Positions 7,656 through 15,247 are shown, counted from the first letter of the stretch. The stretch is DNA of 35,080 nt from Rhizobium sp. ASV8 (GCF_016429255.1 NZ_JAELUG010000073.1:1-35080), one strand, 5' to 3'. Notes: generated from the sequence alone by a model not told the origin. Program-made: numbers and translations.

Positions 7656-8291
7656 ATGAGCGGTACTCTCGTTCTCGTTCGCCATGGGCAGAGCGACTGG
7701 AATTTGAAGAATCTCTTTACCGGCTGGAAGGACCCCGATCTGACCGCGCTTGGCGTCGAGGAAGCCAAGACGGGCGGCAAGGCGCTGGCCGATTACGGCA
7801 TCAAATACGATATCGCCTTCACCTCGGATCTCACCCGCGCCCAGCACACCCTGAAGATTATCCTCGATGAAATCGGCCAGCCCGGCCTCGAGACCATCAA
7901 GGATCAGGCTTTGAACGAGCGCGACTACGGCGATCTCTCCGGTCTCAACAAGGACGACGCCCGCGCCAAGTGGGGCGAAGAACAGGTCCACATCTGGCGC
8001 CGCTCCTACGACGTCCCACCGCCCGGCGGCGAAAGCCTGCGCGACACCGGCGCGCGCGTCTGGCCTTACTACCTGACGGAAATCCTGCCGCGCGTTCTCG
8101 CCGGCCAGAACGTCCTCGTCGCCGCCCACGGCAACTCGCTGCGCTCGCTCGTGATGGTTCTCGACCGCCTGAGCAAGGCACAGATCCTCGAGCTGAACCT
8201 CGCGACGGGCGTGCCGATGGTCTACAAGCTCAAGGCTGATTCCACCGTCGCCTCGAAGGAAGTCCTCGGCGACATGTCGGGCGCGCATTGA
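7656..8291 (+). CDS. gpmA: 2,3-bisphosphoglycerate-dependent phosphoglycerate mutase
   Basis: A 211-residue protein that interconverts 3- and 2-phosphoglycerate in glycolysis. Diagnostic blocks are LVLVRHGQSDWNLKNLFTGW (phosphohistidine), FTSDLTRAQHT, LNERDYGDLSGLNKDDA (acid/base Glu), YDVPPPGGESL and AAHGNSLRSLVMVLD (second catalytic His). It is shorter than the enterobacterial enzyme (about 250), as is usual in alphaproteobacteria. The ATG at 7656 follows AAGGAGA; earlier in-frame starts run into the repeat and the dapB tail. The leader contains the 44-bp palindromic repeat. Confidence 0.95.
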   Translation: MSGTLVLVRHGQSDWNLKNLFTGWKDPDLTALGVEEAKTGGKALADYGIKYDIAFTSDLTRAQHTLKIILDEIGQPGLETIKDQALNERDYGDLSGLNKDDARAKWGEEQVHIWRRSYDVPPPGGESLRDTGARVWPYYLTEILPRVLAGQNVLVAAHGNSLRSLVMVLDRLSKAQILELNLATGVPMVYKLKADSTVASKEVLGDMSGAH

Positions 8292-8327
8292 GCGCAATCT
8301 GTCAGGGCTAAAAAGCCCCCACCCTAG

Positions 8328-8355
8328 CCCTCTCCCCCTTTTGCGGGGGAGAGGG
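8328..8355. terminator. 11-bp perfect hairpin between convergent gpmA and phnF
   Basis: CCCTCTCCCCC-TTTTGC-GGGGGAGAGGG lies between the converging 3' ends of gpmA and phnF, where a bidirectional terminator is expected. No U-run follows on either strand. The preceding AAAAGCCCCCACCCTAG context looks like a dispersed rhizobial intergenic hairpin rather than a unique terminator. Confidence 0.5.
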
Positions 8356-8385
8356 GACGATCTTTCCGAAGATTGCTTTGCAGCC

Positions 8386-9120
8386 TTAGTTTTCGACTGT
8401 AAACCGCACCCTGTCGGCGGCGAAGCGGGAAATCGAATATTGCACCGGGATATCGCCAAGATCCGCATTGAGCGCCTGCGCGACCAGAACGATAGCTCCT
8501 GGAGATAGCTGCAGATCGCTCAGGTCGCTTTCGTCGGCATGGGTCGCGGTGATCTCGGTGACGACGCGCACATAGTCCGGCACACCTAATTCCCGAAAAG
8601 CCTTCGTGATCGATCCGGTCGTCCGGTAGATCTCCGCGATATTGCCGAAGCGATCGGCCGGAAACCAGCTTGTGGCGCGCGACACCGGGCGATGATCCGC
8701 CTGGCCGAGCGTTTCGAGGCGCACAAGCTGGGTGCCGACATCGACCTTGAGCTGCTGGGCCAACTCCACATTTGCCGGCTCTTCGCCTGCCGCAAGCAGG
8801 ACGCTGCGGGTCTCGCGCACCTGATCGCCGATCCCCTGCGAGAAACGCGTGCGCTTGGAGATCGGGAAGCTCAGCCGCTCCTTGCGCTCGATCAGCGTGC
8901 CGCGCCCCTGCACGGCACGGACAATACCCTCCTGGGCCAGCGCGCCAAGCGCGCTGCGGATCGTGTGCCGGTTGACGCCGAACTGCAGCGCCAGCGTCGT
9001 TTCCGGCGGCACCATGCCCGTCTCGTCAAAATCACCGTGGTTGATCGAGGTGCGAATCCGGTCGGCGATCTGCCGCCAGAGCGCCACGCCCGTCTGTCTC
9101 TGTATCTTCTGCCCTGCCAT
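8386..9120 (-). CDS. phnF: GntR/HutC-family regulator of the phosphonate genes
   Basis: A 244-residue repressor. The N-terminal winged helix-turn-helix covers roughly residues 10-80 (ALWRQIADRIRTSI, then PPETTLALQFGVNRHTIRSA, LGALAQEGIVRAVQGRGTLI). The rest is a UTRA/HutC ligand-binding domain (RLETLGQADHRPVSRATSWF, AFRELGVPDYVRVVTEI, LVAQALNADLGDIPVQYSIS). PhnF proteins of this class repress C-P lyase or phosphonate transport genes until a ligand or phosphate starvation relieves them. It is divergent from phnG, and the gap holds a Pho box and an inverted repeat. ATG 9120 is the first ATG; upstream TTG/GTG starts would place coding sequence over the Pho box. Confidence 0.9.
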   Translation of the reverse strand: MAGQKIQRQTGVALWRQIADRIRTSINHGDFDETGMVPPETTLALQFGVNRHTIRSALGALAQEGIVRAVQGRGTLIERKERLSFPISKRTRFSQGIGDQVRETRSVLLAAGEEPANVELAQQLKVDVGTQLVRLETLGQADHRPVSRATSWFPADRFGNIAEIYRTTGSITKAFRELGVPDYVRVVTEITATHADESDLSDLQLSPGAIVLVAQALNADLGDIPVQYSISRFAADRVRFTVEN

Positions 9121-9134
9121 TTCGCCCACTCGCC

Positions 9135-9152
9135 CTGTCACACGCTTGTCAC
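9135..9152 (+). promoter_or_regulatory. PhoB box upstream of phnG
   Basis: CTGTCAC-ACGC-TTGTCAC consists of two 7-base direct repeats 11 bp apart. It matches the Pho-box pattern CTGTCAT-N4-CTGTCAT at 12 of 14 repeat positions. It lies 70 bp before the phnG ATG. AT-rich candidates for a -10 (TAGATA 9163-9168 or TATAAA 9167-9172) sit downstream, as expected when PhoB replaces the -35. This places phnGHIJKL under phosphate starvation control. Confidence 0.75.
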
Positions 9153-9187
9153 GACTCACCAATAGATATAAACCTACATTGTATGGT

Positions 9188-9205
9188 TGTCTATATCAAT
9201 AGACA
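9188..9205. promoter_or_regulatory. Probable PhnF operator
   Basis: TGTCTA-TATCAA-TAGACA is an inverted repeat with 6-bp arms, lying between the predicted phnG -10 region and its ribosome site (AGAGGAA). The TAGACA half resembles the half-site of the mycobacterial PhnF operator, TGGTATAGACCA. A second, looser symmetry (AACC 9171-9174, TACATTGTA 9175-9183, GGTT 9185-9188) lies just upstream. Binding by the divergent phnF product is inferred. Confidence 0.6.
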
Positions 9206-9221
9206 TTTAGAGGAAGACGCG

Positions 9222-9698
9222 ATGAATTCAGCACAGAGGCAGGAAGCGGCCGCACAGGAGCGGAGGGAACGCAAGCGCGTTGCAGATCTTCTGGCGCAGG
9301 CAGAGCGTGACGAACTGGAAGCGGCGTGGGAGGCATTGCCGAGCAAGCCGACAGTGCAGCCGGTACGCGGACCGGAGACCGGGCTCGTCATGGTACGCGG
9401 ACGCATCGGCGGCGGCGGTTCTCCCTTCAATCTCGGTGAGGTCACGGTGACCCGTGCCACCATCCGGCTCGCATCGGGCACGATCGGCCATGCGCACGCG
9501 CTCGGCACGGATCGCGACAAGGCTCGCCTCTCGGCCATCTTCGATGCCCTCTGGCAGCAATCGGCCACCAAGGAATTCGTCGAGAAGGCTATCCTTCAGC
9601 CGGTCACCGAACGCATCGCCGAGTATGACCGCAAGCGCGCAGAAGAGACGGCTGCGACGCGCGTCGATTTCTTCACCATGGTTCGCGGAGAAGACTGA
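9222..9698 (+). CDS. phnG: C-P lyase subunit PhnG
   Basis: A 158-residue homologue of PhnG, a subunit of the PhnGHIJ core complex. With PhnI, PhnH and PhnL it helps transfer phosphonate to C1 of the ATP ribose with release of adenine. Family blocks are RVADLLAQAERDELEAAW, PETGLVMVRGRIGGGGSPFN (conserved glycine-rich stretch), LGEVTVTRATIRLA and GYAHALG-like GHAHALGTDRDKARLSAIFD. The start at 9222 has AGAGGAA upstream; the ATG at 9183 would overlap the operator. It overlaps phnH by one base (TGATG). The length compares with about 150 in E. coli. Confidence 0.93.
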   Translation: MNSAQRQEAAAQERRERKRVADLLAQAERDELEAAWEALPSKPTVQPVRGPETGLVMVRGRIGGGGSPFNLGEVTVTRATIRLASGTIGHAHALGTDRDKARLSAIFDALWQQSATKEFVEKAILQPVTERIAEYDRKRAEETAATRVDFFTMVRGED

Positions 9699-10321
9699 TG
9701 AGCCTCACCACCTCCACCTTCGGTAACGATGCATTGACGGGCGGATTCACCGACCCGGTTTTCGACGGGCAGAGCGTCTTCAAGTTGATGATGGATGCGA
9801 TGGCCCGCCCCGGCACCTTGCAGACCATCTCGACCGAGGTCGCGCCTCCGGCGCCGCTCGGCATCGCCGCCGGCGCGATCGGGCTTACACTTTGCGATCA
9901 CGACACGCCGGTCTGGCTCTCCACCAGCCTTGGTCGGTCGAGCCTGCCGGAATGGCTGAGCTTCCACACAGGGGCGCCGATTATCCAGGAACGGCTCGAA
10001 GCGGCCTTCGCTTTCATCGAGGCCGGCATGGCGCTGTCCTCCTTCAACCAGTTCGGCATCGGCACTCAGGAATATCCCGATCGCTCGACGACCATCATTC
10101 TTGAGATCGAAAGCCTCGAAGGTGGCAAGGATCTGGCGCTTTCCGGCCCGGGCATCAACGGCGTCAGCATGATCGCTCCCGTGGGCCTGCCGGACAGCTT
10201 CCTTCGCATCTGGAACGACAATCGCGCCCTCTTCCCGCGCGGTGCGGACCTCGTTCTGACCGCCGGCCGGCAATTCCTCTGCCTGCCGCGCACCACCAAG
10301 ATCATCGCGACGGAGATGTGA
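9698..10321 (+). CDS. phnH: C-P lyase subunit PhnH
   Basis: A 207-residue PhnH (PLP-transferase-like fold without PLP), part of the C-P lyase core. Recognisable blocks are GGFTDPVFDGQSVFKLMMDA, MARPGTLQTI, ALTLCDHDTPVWL-like GLTLCDHDTPVWLS, GTQEYPDRSTTIILEI, LSGPGIN and LFPRGADLVLTAGRQFLCLP, followed by RTTKI. Family proteins keep this order from end to end. Its start codon shares a base with the phnG stop, so translation is coupled, in keeping with stoichiometric assembly. Confidence 0.94.
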   Translation: MSLTTSTFGNDALTGGFTDPVFDGQSVFKLMMDAMARPGTLQTISTEVAPPAPLGIAAGAIGLTLCDHDTPVWLSTSLGRSSLPEWLSFHTGAPIIQERLEAAFAFIEAGMALSSFNQFGIGTQEYPDRSTTIILEIESLEGGKDLALSGPGINGVSMIAPVGLPDSFLRIWNDNRALFPRGADLVLTAGRQFLCLPRTTKIIATEM

Positions 10322-10324
10322 CAT

Positions 10325-11434
10325 ATGTATGTTGCCGTAAAGGGTGGCGAAGCCGCCATCGCCAATGCTCACCGGCTGCTGGCCGATCGTCGCCGCGGCG
10401 ACCGTTCGCTGCCGGCGCTCGGCATCGACCAGATCGTCGAGCAGCTCGCACTCGGCGTCGATCGCGTCATGGCCGAAGCCTCGCTCTATGACCGCACGCT
10501 GGCGGCACTTGCCGTCCGCCAGGCGCGCGGCGACATGATCGAAGCGATCTTCCTGCTGCGCGCCTACCGCACGACACTGCCGCGCTTCGGCTACTCCCAG
10601 CCACTCGACACCGCAGCAATGAAGATCGAACGCCGTATCTCGGCAACCTACAAGGATTTGCCCGGCGGCCAGCTTCTCGGCCCGACTTTCGACTATACGC
10701 ACCGCCTGCTCGACCCGAGCCTTTTGACCGACGAGGAAGTGGACGAACCGATGCAGCGGCCGGCCGAAGAGGGCCGCGTCATGCGCGTTTCTGAAATTCT
10801 CGACCAGGAAGGGTTGATCGAGGGCGACGGCGCCATGCCGGTCGATCATGAAATCGGCGATCTGACGCGCAAGCCGCTGGAGTTCCCGATGAGCCGCGAT
10901 CTTCGCCTGCAGGCGCTCGCCCGCGGCGACGAAGGCTTCCTGCTGGCGCTCGGTTATTCGACGCAGCGTGGCTACGGCCGCACTCATCCCTTCACCGGCG
11001 AAATCCGCATCGGCGAAGTGGAAGTGGAACTCGACGTGCCGGAACTCGGCTTTGCCGTCTCGCTCGGCCGCATCCAGGTGACCGAGTGCCAGATGGTCAA
11101 CCAGTTCAAGGGTTCGGCCAAGGCGCCGCCGCAGTTTACCCGCGGCTACGGCCTGGTCTTCGGCCAGAGCGAACGCAAGGCCATGGCTATGTCGCTGGTC
11201 GACCGTGCGCTGCGTGCCGACGAACTCGGTGAAGACGTCACTGCGCCGGCACAGGACGAAGAATTCGTCATCTCCCACTCCGACAACGTGCAGGCGACCG
11301 GCTTCGTCGAACATCTGAAGCTGCCGCACTATGTCGACTTCCAGGCCGAACTCGACCTGGTGCGGCGGATGCGCCGCGATTTCGAGGCCGCTCGCGACAG
11401 CGGCATGGATCCCATGACGGAGGCAGCCGAATGA
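10325..11434 (+). CDS. phnI: C-P lyase subunit PhnI (nucleosidase component)
   Basis: A 369-residue PhnI. The E. coli protein (354 aa) has purine nucleosidase activity alone and, with PhnG, PhnH and PhnL, forms ribose-1-phosphonate 5-triphosphate from ATP and phosphonate. Family blocks visible are MYVAVKGGEAAIANAHRLL, LALGVDRVMAEASLYD, LAALAVRQARGDMIEAIFL, LRAYRTTLPRFGYS, RRISATYKDLPGGQLLGPTF, DYTHRLLDP, GYSTQRGYGRTHPFTGEIR and HSDNVQATGFVEHLKLPHYV. It starts three bases after phnH and ends in an ATGA overlap with phnJ. Confidence 0.96.
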   Translation: MYVAVKGGEAAIANAHRLLADRRRGDRSLPALGIDQIVEQLALGVDRVMAEASLYDRTLAALAVRQARGDMIEAIFLLRAYRTTLPRFGYSQPLDTAAMKIERRISATYKDLPGGQLLGPTFDYTHRLLDPSLLTDEEVDEPMQRPAEEGRVMRVSEILDQEGLIEGDGAMPVDHEIGDLTRKPLEFPMSRDLRLQALARGDEGFLLALGYSTQRGYGRTHPFTGEIRIGEVEVELDVPELGFAVSLGRIQVTECQMVNQFKGSAKAPPQFTRGYGLVFGQSERKAMAMSLVDRALRADELGEDVTAPAQDEEFVISHSDNVQATGFVEHLKLPHYVDFQAELDLVRRMRRDFEAARDSGMDPMTEAAE

Positions 11435-12342
11435 CCGAACTCGCCACCTACAACTTCGCCTATCTCGACGAGCAGACCAAGCGGATGATCCGCCGCGCCA
11501 TCCTGAAGGCAATCGCCATCCCCGGCTATCAGGTACCCTTCGCCTCGCGCGAAATGCCGATGCCCTACGGCTGGGGCACCGGCGGCGTTCAGCTGACGGC
11601 GGCGATCATCGGCCCGCAGGATGTGCTGAAGGTCATCGACCAGGGTGCCGACGACACGACCAATGCCGTCTCGATCCGCGCCTTCTTCCAGAAAGTCGCC
11701 AATGTGGCGGTCACCACCCGCACGGAAGAGGCGACCATCATCCAGACGCGTCACCGTATCCCGGAAACCAAGCTCAGTGCGAACCAGGTGCTCGTCTATC
11801 AGGTGCCGACCCCAGAGCCGCTGCGCTATCTGGAGCCGCGCGAAACCGAGACCCGCAAGATGCACGCGCTTGAGGAATATGGCCTCATGCATGTGAAGCT
11901 CTACGAAGACATCGCCCGTAACGGCCGTATCGCCACGACCTATGCCTATCCGGTCAAGGTTGCGGGACGCTACGTCATGGACCCATCGCCGACGCCGAAA
12001 TTCGACAATCCGAAAATGCATCTGTCCGATGCCCTGCAGCTCTTCGGCGCGGGACGTGAGAAGCGGATCTATGCCGTTCCGCCCTATACCGAAGTCGTCA
12101 GCCTCGACTTCGAGGACCATCCTTTCGAGGTCCAGCGCTTCGACAAGCCCTGTACTCTTTGCGGCGCCGAGCAGGTCTATCTCGACGAGGTGATCCTCGA
12201 CGACAAGGGCGGGCGCATGTTCGTCTGCTCCGACACCGATTTCTGCGAGGACCGCCGTGCCCATGGTCATGTCGGCCCTATGCTGGCACCAAATGGGCTT
12301 GCAGCCGATGGATTGCCTGGTAGCAAGGAGGCTGCCGAATGA
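11431..12342 (+). CDS. phnJ: Alpha-D-ribose 1-methylphosphonate 5-phosphate C-P lyase (radical SAM)
   Basis: A 303-residue catalytic subunit that breaks the C-P bond, releasing the alkane and 5-phosphoribosyl 1,2-cyclic phosphate. The key cysteines fall at residues 241, 244, 266 and 272 (KPCTLCGAEQ, then MFVCSDTDFC). Number and spacing are the same as in E. coli PhnJ, where the first three hold the 4Fe-4S cluster and Cys272 forms the thiyl radical. The N-terminal blocks YLDEQTKRMIRRAILKAIAI and PMPYGWGTGGVQLTAAIIG are also typical. The C-terminal tail is about 20 residues longer than in E. coli (281 aa). ATGA overlaps join it to phnI and phnK. All catalytic residues are present, so the enzyme should be active. 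Confidence 0.97.
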   Translation: MTELATYNFAYLDEQTKRMIRRAILKAIAIPGYQVPFASREMPMPYGWGTGGVQLTAAIIGPQDVLKVIDQGADDTTNAVSIRAFFQKVANVAVTTRTEEATIIQTRHRIPETKLSANQVLVYQVPTPEPLRYLEPRETETRKMHALEEYGLMHVKLYEDIARNGRIATTYAYPVKVAGRYVMDPSPTPKFDNPKMHLSDALQLFGAGREKRIYAVPPYTEVVSLDFEDHPFEVQRFDKPCTLCGAEQVYLDEVILDDKGGRMFVCSDTDFCEDRRAHGHVGPMLAPNGLAADGLPGSKEAAE

Positions 12343-13115
12343 CCGATACACCGCTTCTGAAAGTCAAGGACATCTCGAAATTCTACGGCAGCCGCATCGG
12401 GTGCCGTGACGTGTCCTTCGAACTCTGGCCCGGCGAAGTGCTGGCGATCGTCGGCGAATCCGGCTCCGGCAAGACGACGCTGCTCAACTGCATCTCGACC
12501 CGGCTGCTGCCGACGACGGGCAGCGTCGAATACCATATGCGCGACGAGACCTATCGCGATCTCTTCCGCATGAACGAAGCCGAGCGCCGCTTCCTGATGC
12601 GCACGGACTGGGGCTTCGTGCATCAGAACCCGGCCGACGGCCTGCGCATGACGGTTTCGGCCGGCGCCAATGTCGGCGAACGCCTTATGGCGATCGGCAA
12701 CCGCCACTATGGCAATATCCGCAATACGGCCATCGACTGGCTGGAGCGGGTCGAGATCGATGCCGACCGTATCGACGACCAGCCGCGCGCCTTCTCCGGC
12801 GGCATGCGCCAGCGCCTGCAGATCGCCCGCAATCTGGTGACCGGCCCGCGCCTGGTATTCATGGACGAGCCGACCGGCGGCCTCGACGTTTCGGTACAGG
12901 CACGTTTGCTCGACCTCGTTCGCGGCCTCGTCAACGATCTCGGCCTGTCGGCCATCATCGTCACGCACGATCTCGCCGTCGCCCGGCTTCTGTCGCATCG
13001 CATGATGGTGATGAAGGACGGATACGTCATCGAACACGGCCTGACCGACCGCGTGCTCGACGATCCGCGCGAACCCTATACACAACTGCTCGTCTCTTCG
13101 ATCCTGCAGGTCTGA
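12339..13115 (+). CDS. phnK: C-P lyase ABC-type ATPase subunit PhnK
   Basis: A 258-residue ABC ATPase without a membrane partner. Structural work on the E. coli complex shows PhnK dimers docking on PhnJ of the core. Visible motifs are Walker A GESGSGKTT (residues 39-47), signature FSGGMRQRLQIARNL, Walker B LVFMDEPTGGLD, and switch His in VTHDLAVARLL. The insert RDLFRMNEAERRFLMRTDWG with FVHQNPADGLRM is typical of PhnK and separates it from dipeptide importers. ATGA overlap with phnJ; phnL follows 9 bp on. Confidence 0.95.
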   Translation: MTDTPLLKVKDISKFYGSRIGCRDVSFELWPGEVLAIVGESGSGKTTLLNCISTRLLPTTGSVEYHMRDETYRDLFRMNEAERRFLMRTDWGFVHQNPADGLRMTVSAGANVGERLMAIGNRHYGNIRNTAIDWLERVEIDADRIDDQPRAFSGGMRQRLQIARNLVTGPRLVFMDEPTGGLDVSVQARLLDLVRGLVNDLGLSAIIVTHDLAVARLLSHRMMVMKDGYVIEHGLTDRVLDDPREPYTQLLVSSILQV

Positions 13116-13124
13116 GGAAGTATC

Positions 13125-13832
13125 ATGGCAACTCCACTCGTCGTTTCCGAAGTTTTCAAAAGCTTCACCATGCACCTGCGCGACGGCCTGCGCCTGCCAG
13201 TCGTCGCCGATGTCTCCTTCTCGGTCGCATCGGGCGAATGCGTCGTGCTCGGCGGTCCCTCCGGCATCGGCAAGAGCTCGCTGCTGAAAATGATCTATGG
13301 CAATTATGCCGTCGACAACGGCCAGATCCTCGTCGCGCACAAGGGCAAGATCGTCGACCTCGCCACCGCCGACCCGCGCACGGTGCTTGAAGTTCGCCGG
13401 CAGACCATGGGCTATGTCAGCCAGTTCCTGCGCACCGTGCCGCGCGTCGCCGCCATCGACGTCGTTGCCGAGCCGCTGCTGGCCCGTGGCGTAAACGCTG
13501 CGGATGCCCGCGAAAAGGCGGCCGGTCTGCTCGCACAGCTGAACCTGCCGCAGGAGCTTTGGCAGCTGCCGCCCGCCACCTTCTCCGGCGGTGAGCAGCA
13601 GCGCGTCAACATCGCGCGCGGCTTCATCACAGACCACGCCATCCTGCTGCTCGACGAACCCACCGCATCGCTCGACGCCCGCAACCGCGCCGTCGTCGTC
13701 GACTTGATCGAGCAGAAGAAGCGGGCGGGTGTCGCCCTTCTCGGCATCTTCCATGACGAGGAAGTGCGCGAGGCCGTCGGCAGCCGTATCCTCGACGTTT
13801 CGCAATTCTCGCCGAGGAAGGCAGCAGCATGA
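13125..13832 (+). CDS. phnL: C-P lyase ABC-type ATPase subunit PhnL
   Basis: A 235-residue ABC ATPase required with PhnG, PhnH and PhnI for ribose-phosphonate triphosphate formation. Walker A is GPSGIGKSS (44-52), which fits the PhnL variant GxSGxGKSS, followed by YGNYAVDNGQI. Other motifs are the Q-loop stretch MGYVSQFLRTVPRV, signature FSGGEQQRVNIARGFI, Walker B ILLLDEPTASLD and switch His in FHDEEVRE. The stop overlaps the acyltransferase start (ATGA). Confidence 0.95.
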   Translation: MATPLVVSEVFKSFTMHLRDGLRLPVVADVSFSVASGECVVLGGPSGIGKSSLLKMIYGNYAVDNGQILVAHKGKIVDLATADPRTVLEVRRQTMGYVSQFLRTVPRVAAIDVVAEPLLARGVNAADAREKAAGLLAQLNLPQELWQLPPATFSGGEQQRVNIARGFITDHAILLLDEPTASLDARNRAVVVDLIEQKKRAGVALLGIFHDEEVREAVGSRILDVSQFSPRKAAA

Positions 13833-14446
13833 GCCGCAAGCTAGGCGAAACGCCCTACATAAGCTCCTCAGCCAGCGTCAACAATTCGACCCTCGGCCGC
13901 TATACCGAAGTCTCCGACCGCTGCCGCATCGACGAGGTCGAGATCGGCGACTATTCCTACATCATGCAGGATGGCGCCGTCTGGTGCGCGACGATCGGCA
14001 AGTTCGTCAACATCGCCGCCGCCGTGCGCATCAACGCCACCAACCATCCGACCTGGCGCGCCACACTGCACCATTTCACCTATCGCGCCGCCGACTATTG
14101 GCCTGATGCCGATATGGAGACGGATTTCTTCACCTGGCGGCGCGACAACCGCGTCGTCATCGGTCACGACGTCTGGATCGGCCACGGCGCCATCATTCTG
14201 CCGGGAGTGACGGTCGGCAATGGTGCGGTGATCGGCGCGGGCGCCGTGGTCTCCAAGGACGTCGCGCCCTACACGATCGTCGGCGGCGTGCCGGCCAAGC
14301 TGATCCGCGAACGCTTTACCGCAGAAGTCGGGGCTCGCATGGACAAGCTTGCCTGGTGGGACTGGGACCATGACCGTCTTCGCACGGCGCTTGCCGACTT
14401 CCGCGCCCTGTCTGCGGAAGATTTTTTGGATCGCTACGCCGCCTGA
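13829..14446 (+). CDS. Phosphonate-cluster hexapeptide-repeat acyltransferase
   Basis: A 205-residue left-handed beta-helix acyltransferase. Hexapeptide turns are evident from residue 12 onward (SASVNNSTLGRYTEVSDRCR, VEIGDYSYIMQDG, IGKFVNIAA) and in the C-terminal coil WIGHGAIILPGVTVGNGAVI, GAGAVVSKDVAPYTIVGGVP. The catalytic His region NATNHPTWRATLHHFTYRA is typical of xenobiotic/CAT-like acyltransferases and of the hexapeptide family found in phn operons. It may acetylate amino-alkyl phosphonates, as PhnO does in E. coli, but PhnO is a GNAT protein, so that parallel is functional inference only. Coupled to phnL by ATGA. Confidence 0.85.
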   Translation: MSRKLGETPYISSSASVNNSTLGRYTEVSDRCRIDEVEIGDYSYIMQDGAVWCATIGKFVNIAAAVRINATNHPTWRATLHHFTYRAADYWPDADMETDFFTWRRDNRVVIGHDVWIGHGAIILPGVTVGNGAVIGAGAVVSKDVAPYTIVGGVPAKLIRERFTAEVGARMDKLAWWDWDHDRLRTALADFRALSAEDFLDRYAA

Positions 14447-14462
14447 GGACGCTTTCCGGCCG

Positions 14463-14522
14463 AGCCGGGCTTGCGCGAGACCCGCGGGCGTTTCAGCCTC
14501 AGACGATCTGTCCAGCCCGGCT
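14463..14522. other. Inverted repeat between the acyltransferase and PPOX genes
   Basis: AGCCGGGCT (14463-14471) and AGCCCGGCT (14514-14522) form 9-bp arms 42 bases apart in the 93-bp gap. It could weaken read-through from the phn operon or be a processed mRNA stem. No U-run is present. Confidence 0.3.
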
Positions 14523-14539
14523 TGAGGGAGGAGTTCTTC

Positions 14540-15094
14540 ATGGCAAAGCAGTTTTCCAGTATCGACGACAGGCTGCGCGATTTCATCGCGCGGCAACACA
14601 TCTTCTTCACGGCATCCGCCGCTGCCAATTCGCGGGTCAACGTCTCACCGCGCGAAACGCTCTGCCTGCGCATCATCTCCCCCAACACGGCCATCTATCT
14701 CGACCGAACCGGCAGCGGCAACGAGACCTCGGCCCATATGAAGGCCGACGGGCGGCTGACCATCATGTTCTGCGCGATGGAAGGCCCGCCGATGATCCTG
14801 CGCCTTTACGGCCGCGGCAGGATCATCCACCGGCCGTCGCCTGAATACCGGGAACTGCTACACACGCACTATGACGGAGACGAGCCGCTCGGCGCACGCC
14901 AGATCGTGTGGCTTGATATCGATCTCGTGCAGACCTCATGTGGTTTTGGCGTACCGCTCTTCAGCTATGAAGGCGAAAGACCGAGCCTCGACAACTGGGC
15001 CAATGCGAAGGGGCCGGATGGTATTGAGGAGTATTGGCGCGAGAAAAATGTCGTCAGTATGGATGGCTTACCTACCGGTTTATTTGACGACTGA
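14540..15094 (+). CDS. PPOX-class (pyridoxamine 5'-phosphate oxidase fold) flavoprotein
   Basis: A 184-residue protein with the FMN-binding split-barrel signature of PNPOx-like proteins: IARQHIFFTASAAANSRVNV, SPRETLCLRIISPNTAIYLD, GSGNETSAHMKADGRLTIMF, ILRLYGRGRIIHRPSPEY and DIDLVQTSCGFGVPLFSYEG. It would bind FMN or a related cofactor in the cytoplasm. True PdxH residues are not recognisable, and the substrate is unknown. GGGAGGAG gives it a strong ribosome site at ATG 14540. It lies 93 bp after the acyltransferase on the same strand and before the Pho box of phnC. It could be read through from phnG-L, but a phosphonate role is not shown. Confidence 0.82.
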   Translation: MAKQFSSIDDRLRDFIARQHIFFTASAAANSRVNVSPRETLCLRIISPNTAIYLDRTGSGNETSAHMKADGRLTIMFCAMEGPPMILRLYGRGRIIHRPSPEYRELLHTHYDGDEPLGARQIVWLDIDLVQTSCGFGVPLFSYEGERPSLDNWANAKGPDGIEEYWREKNVVSMDGLPTGLFDD

Positions 15095-15140
15095 GGACAG
15101 CCGAAGCATTCGGTCGTTAATCAACTCAAATCAAGACGAA

Positions 15141-15169
15141 TTGTAACAGCACTTACATAAAACTGACAT
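15141..15169 (+). promoter_or_regulatory. Three-unit PhoB box upstream of phnC
   Basis: TTGTAAC-AGCA-CTTACAT-AAAA-CTGACAT gives three 7-base units at exact 11-bp steps. They match CTGTCAT at 4-5, 5 and 6 of 7 positions, with an A-rich spacer as in the consensus. It lies about 150 bp before the phnC ATG and just after the PPOX stop. It should give phnCDE its own phosphate-starvation promoter. Confidence 0.65.
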
Positions 15170-15216
15170 TGGAGCTTCATGAAGCGGGACTAATCGGTTG
15201 CCTTGTGGTTGGCGCC

Positions 15217-15247
15217 ACCCCCCTCGAAACTCCCTTCGAGGCGGGGG
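15217..15247 (+). other. Leader hairpin upstream of phnC
   Basis: CCTCGAA (15222-15228) and TTCGAGG (15235-15241) form a 7-bp stem, extended outward by C-run/G-run pairing around one bulged base. It lies between the Pho box and the phnC ATG, so it would be in the mRNA leader. It may be a rhizobial intergenic repeat or have an mRNA-stability role. Confidence 0.4.

Noticed and set aside
9596..11512. 638-codon open frame antisense to phnG-phnI (and a similar 512-codon frame antisense to phnJ-phnL, 12267-13805)
   Set aside because: The sense strand encodes clear Phn proteins throughout. The antisense products show no family features.
15174..15185. 12-bp palindrome GCTTCATGAAGC just after the phnC Pho box
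   Set aside because: Too short and without a second copy near phnG or the DUF1045 gene to support an operator call.
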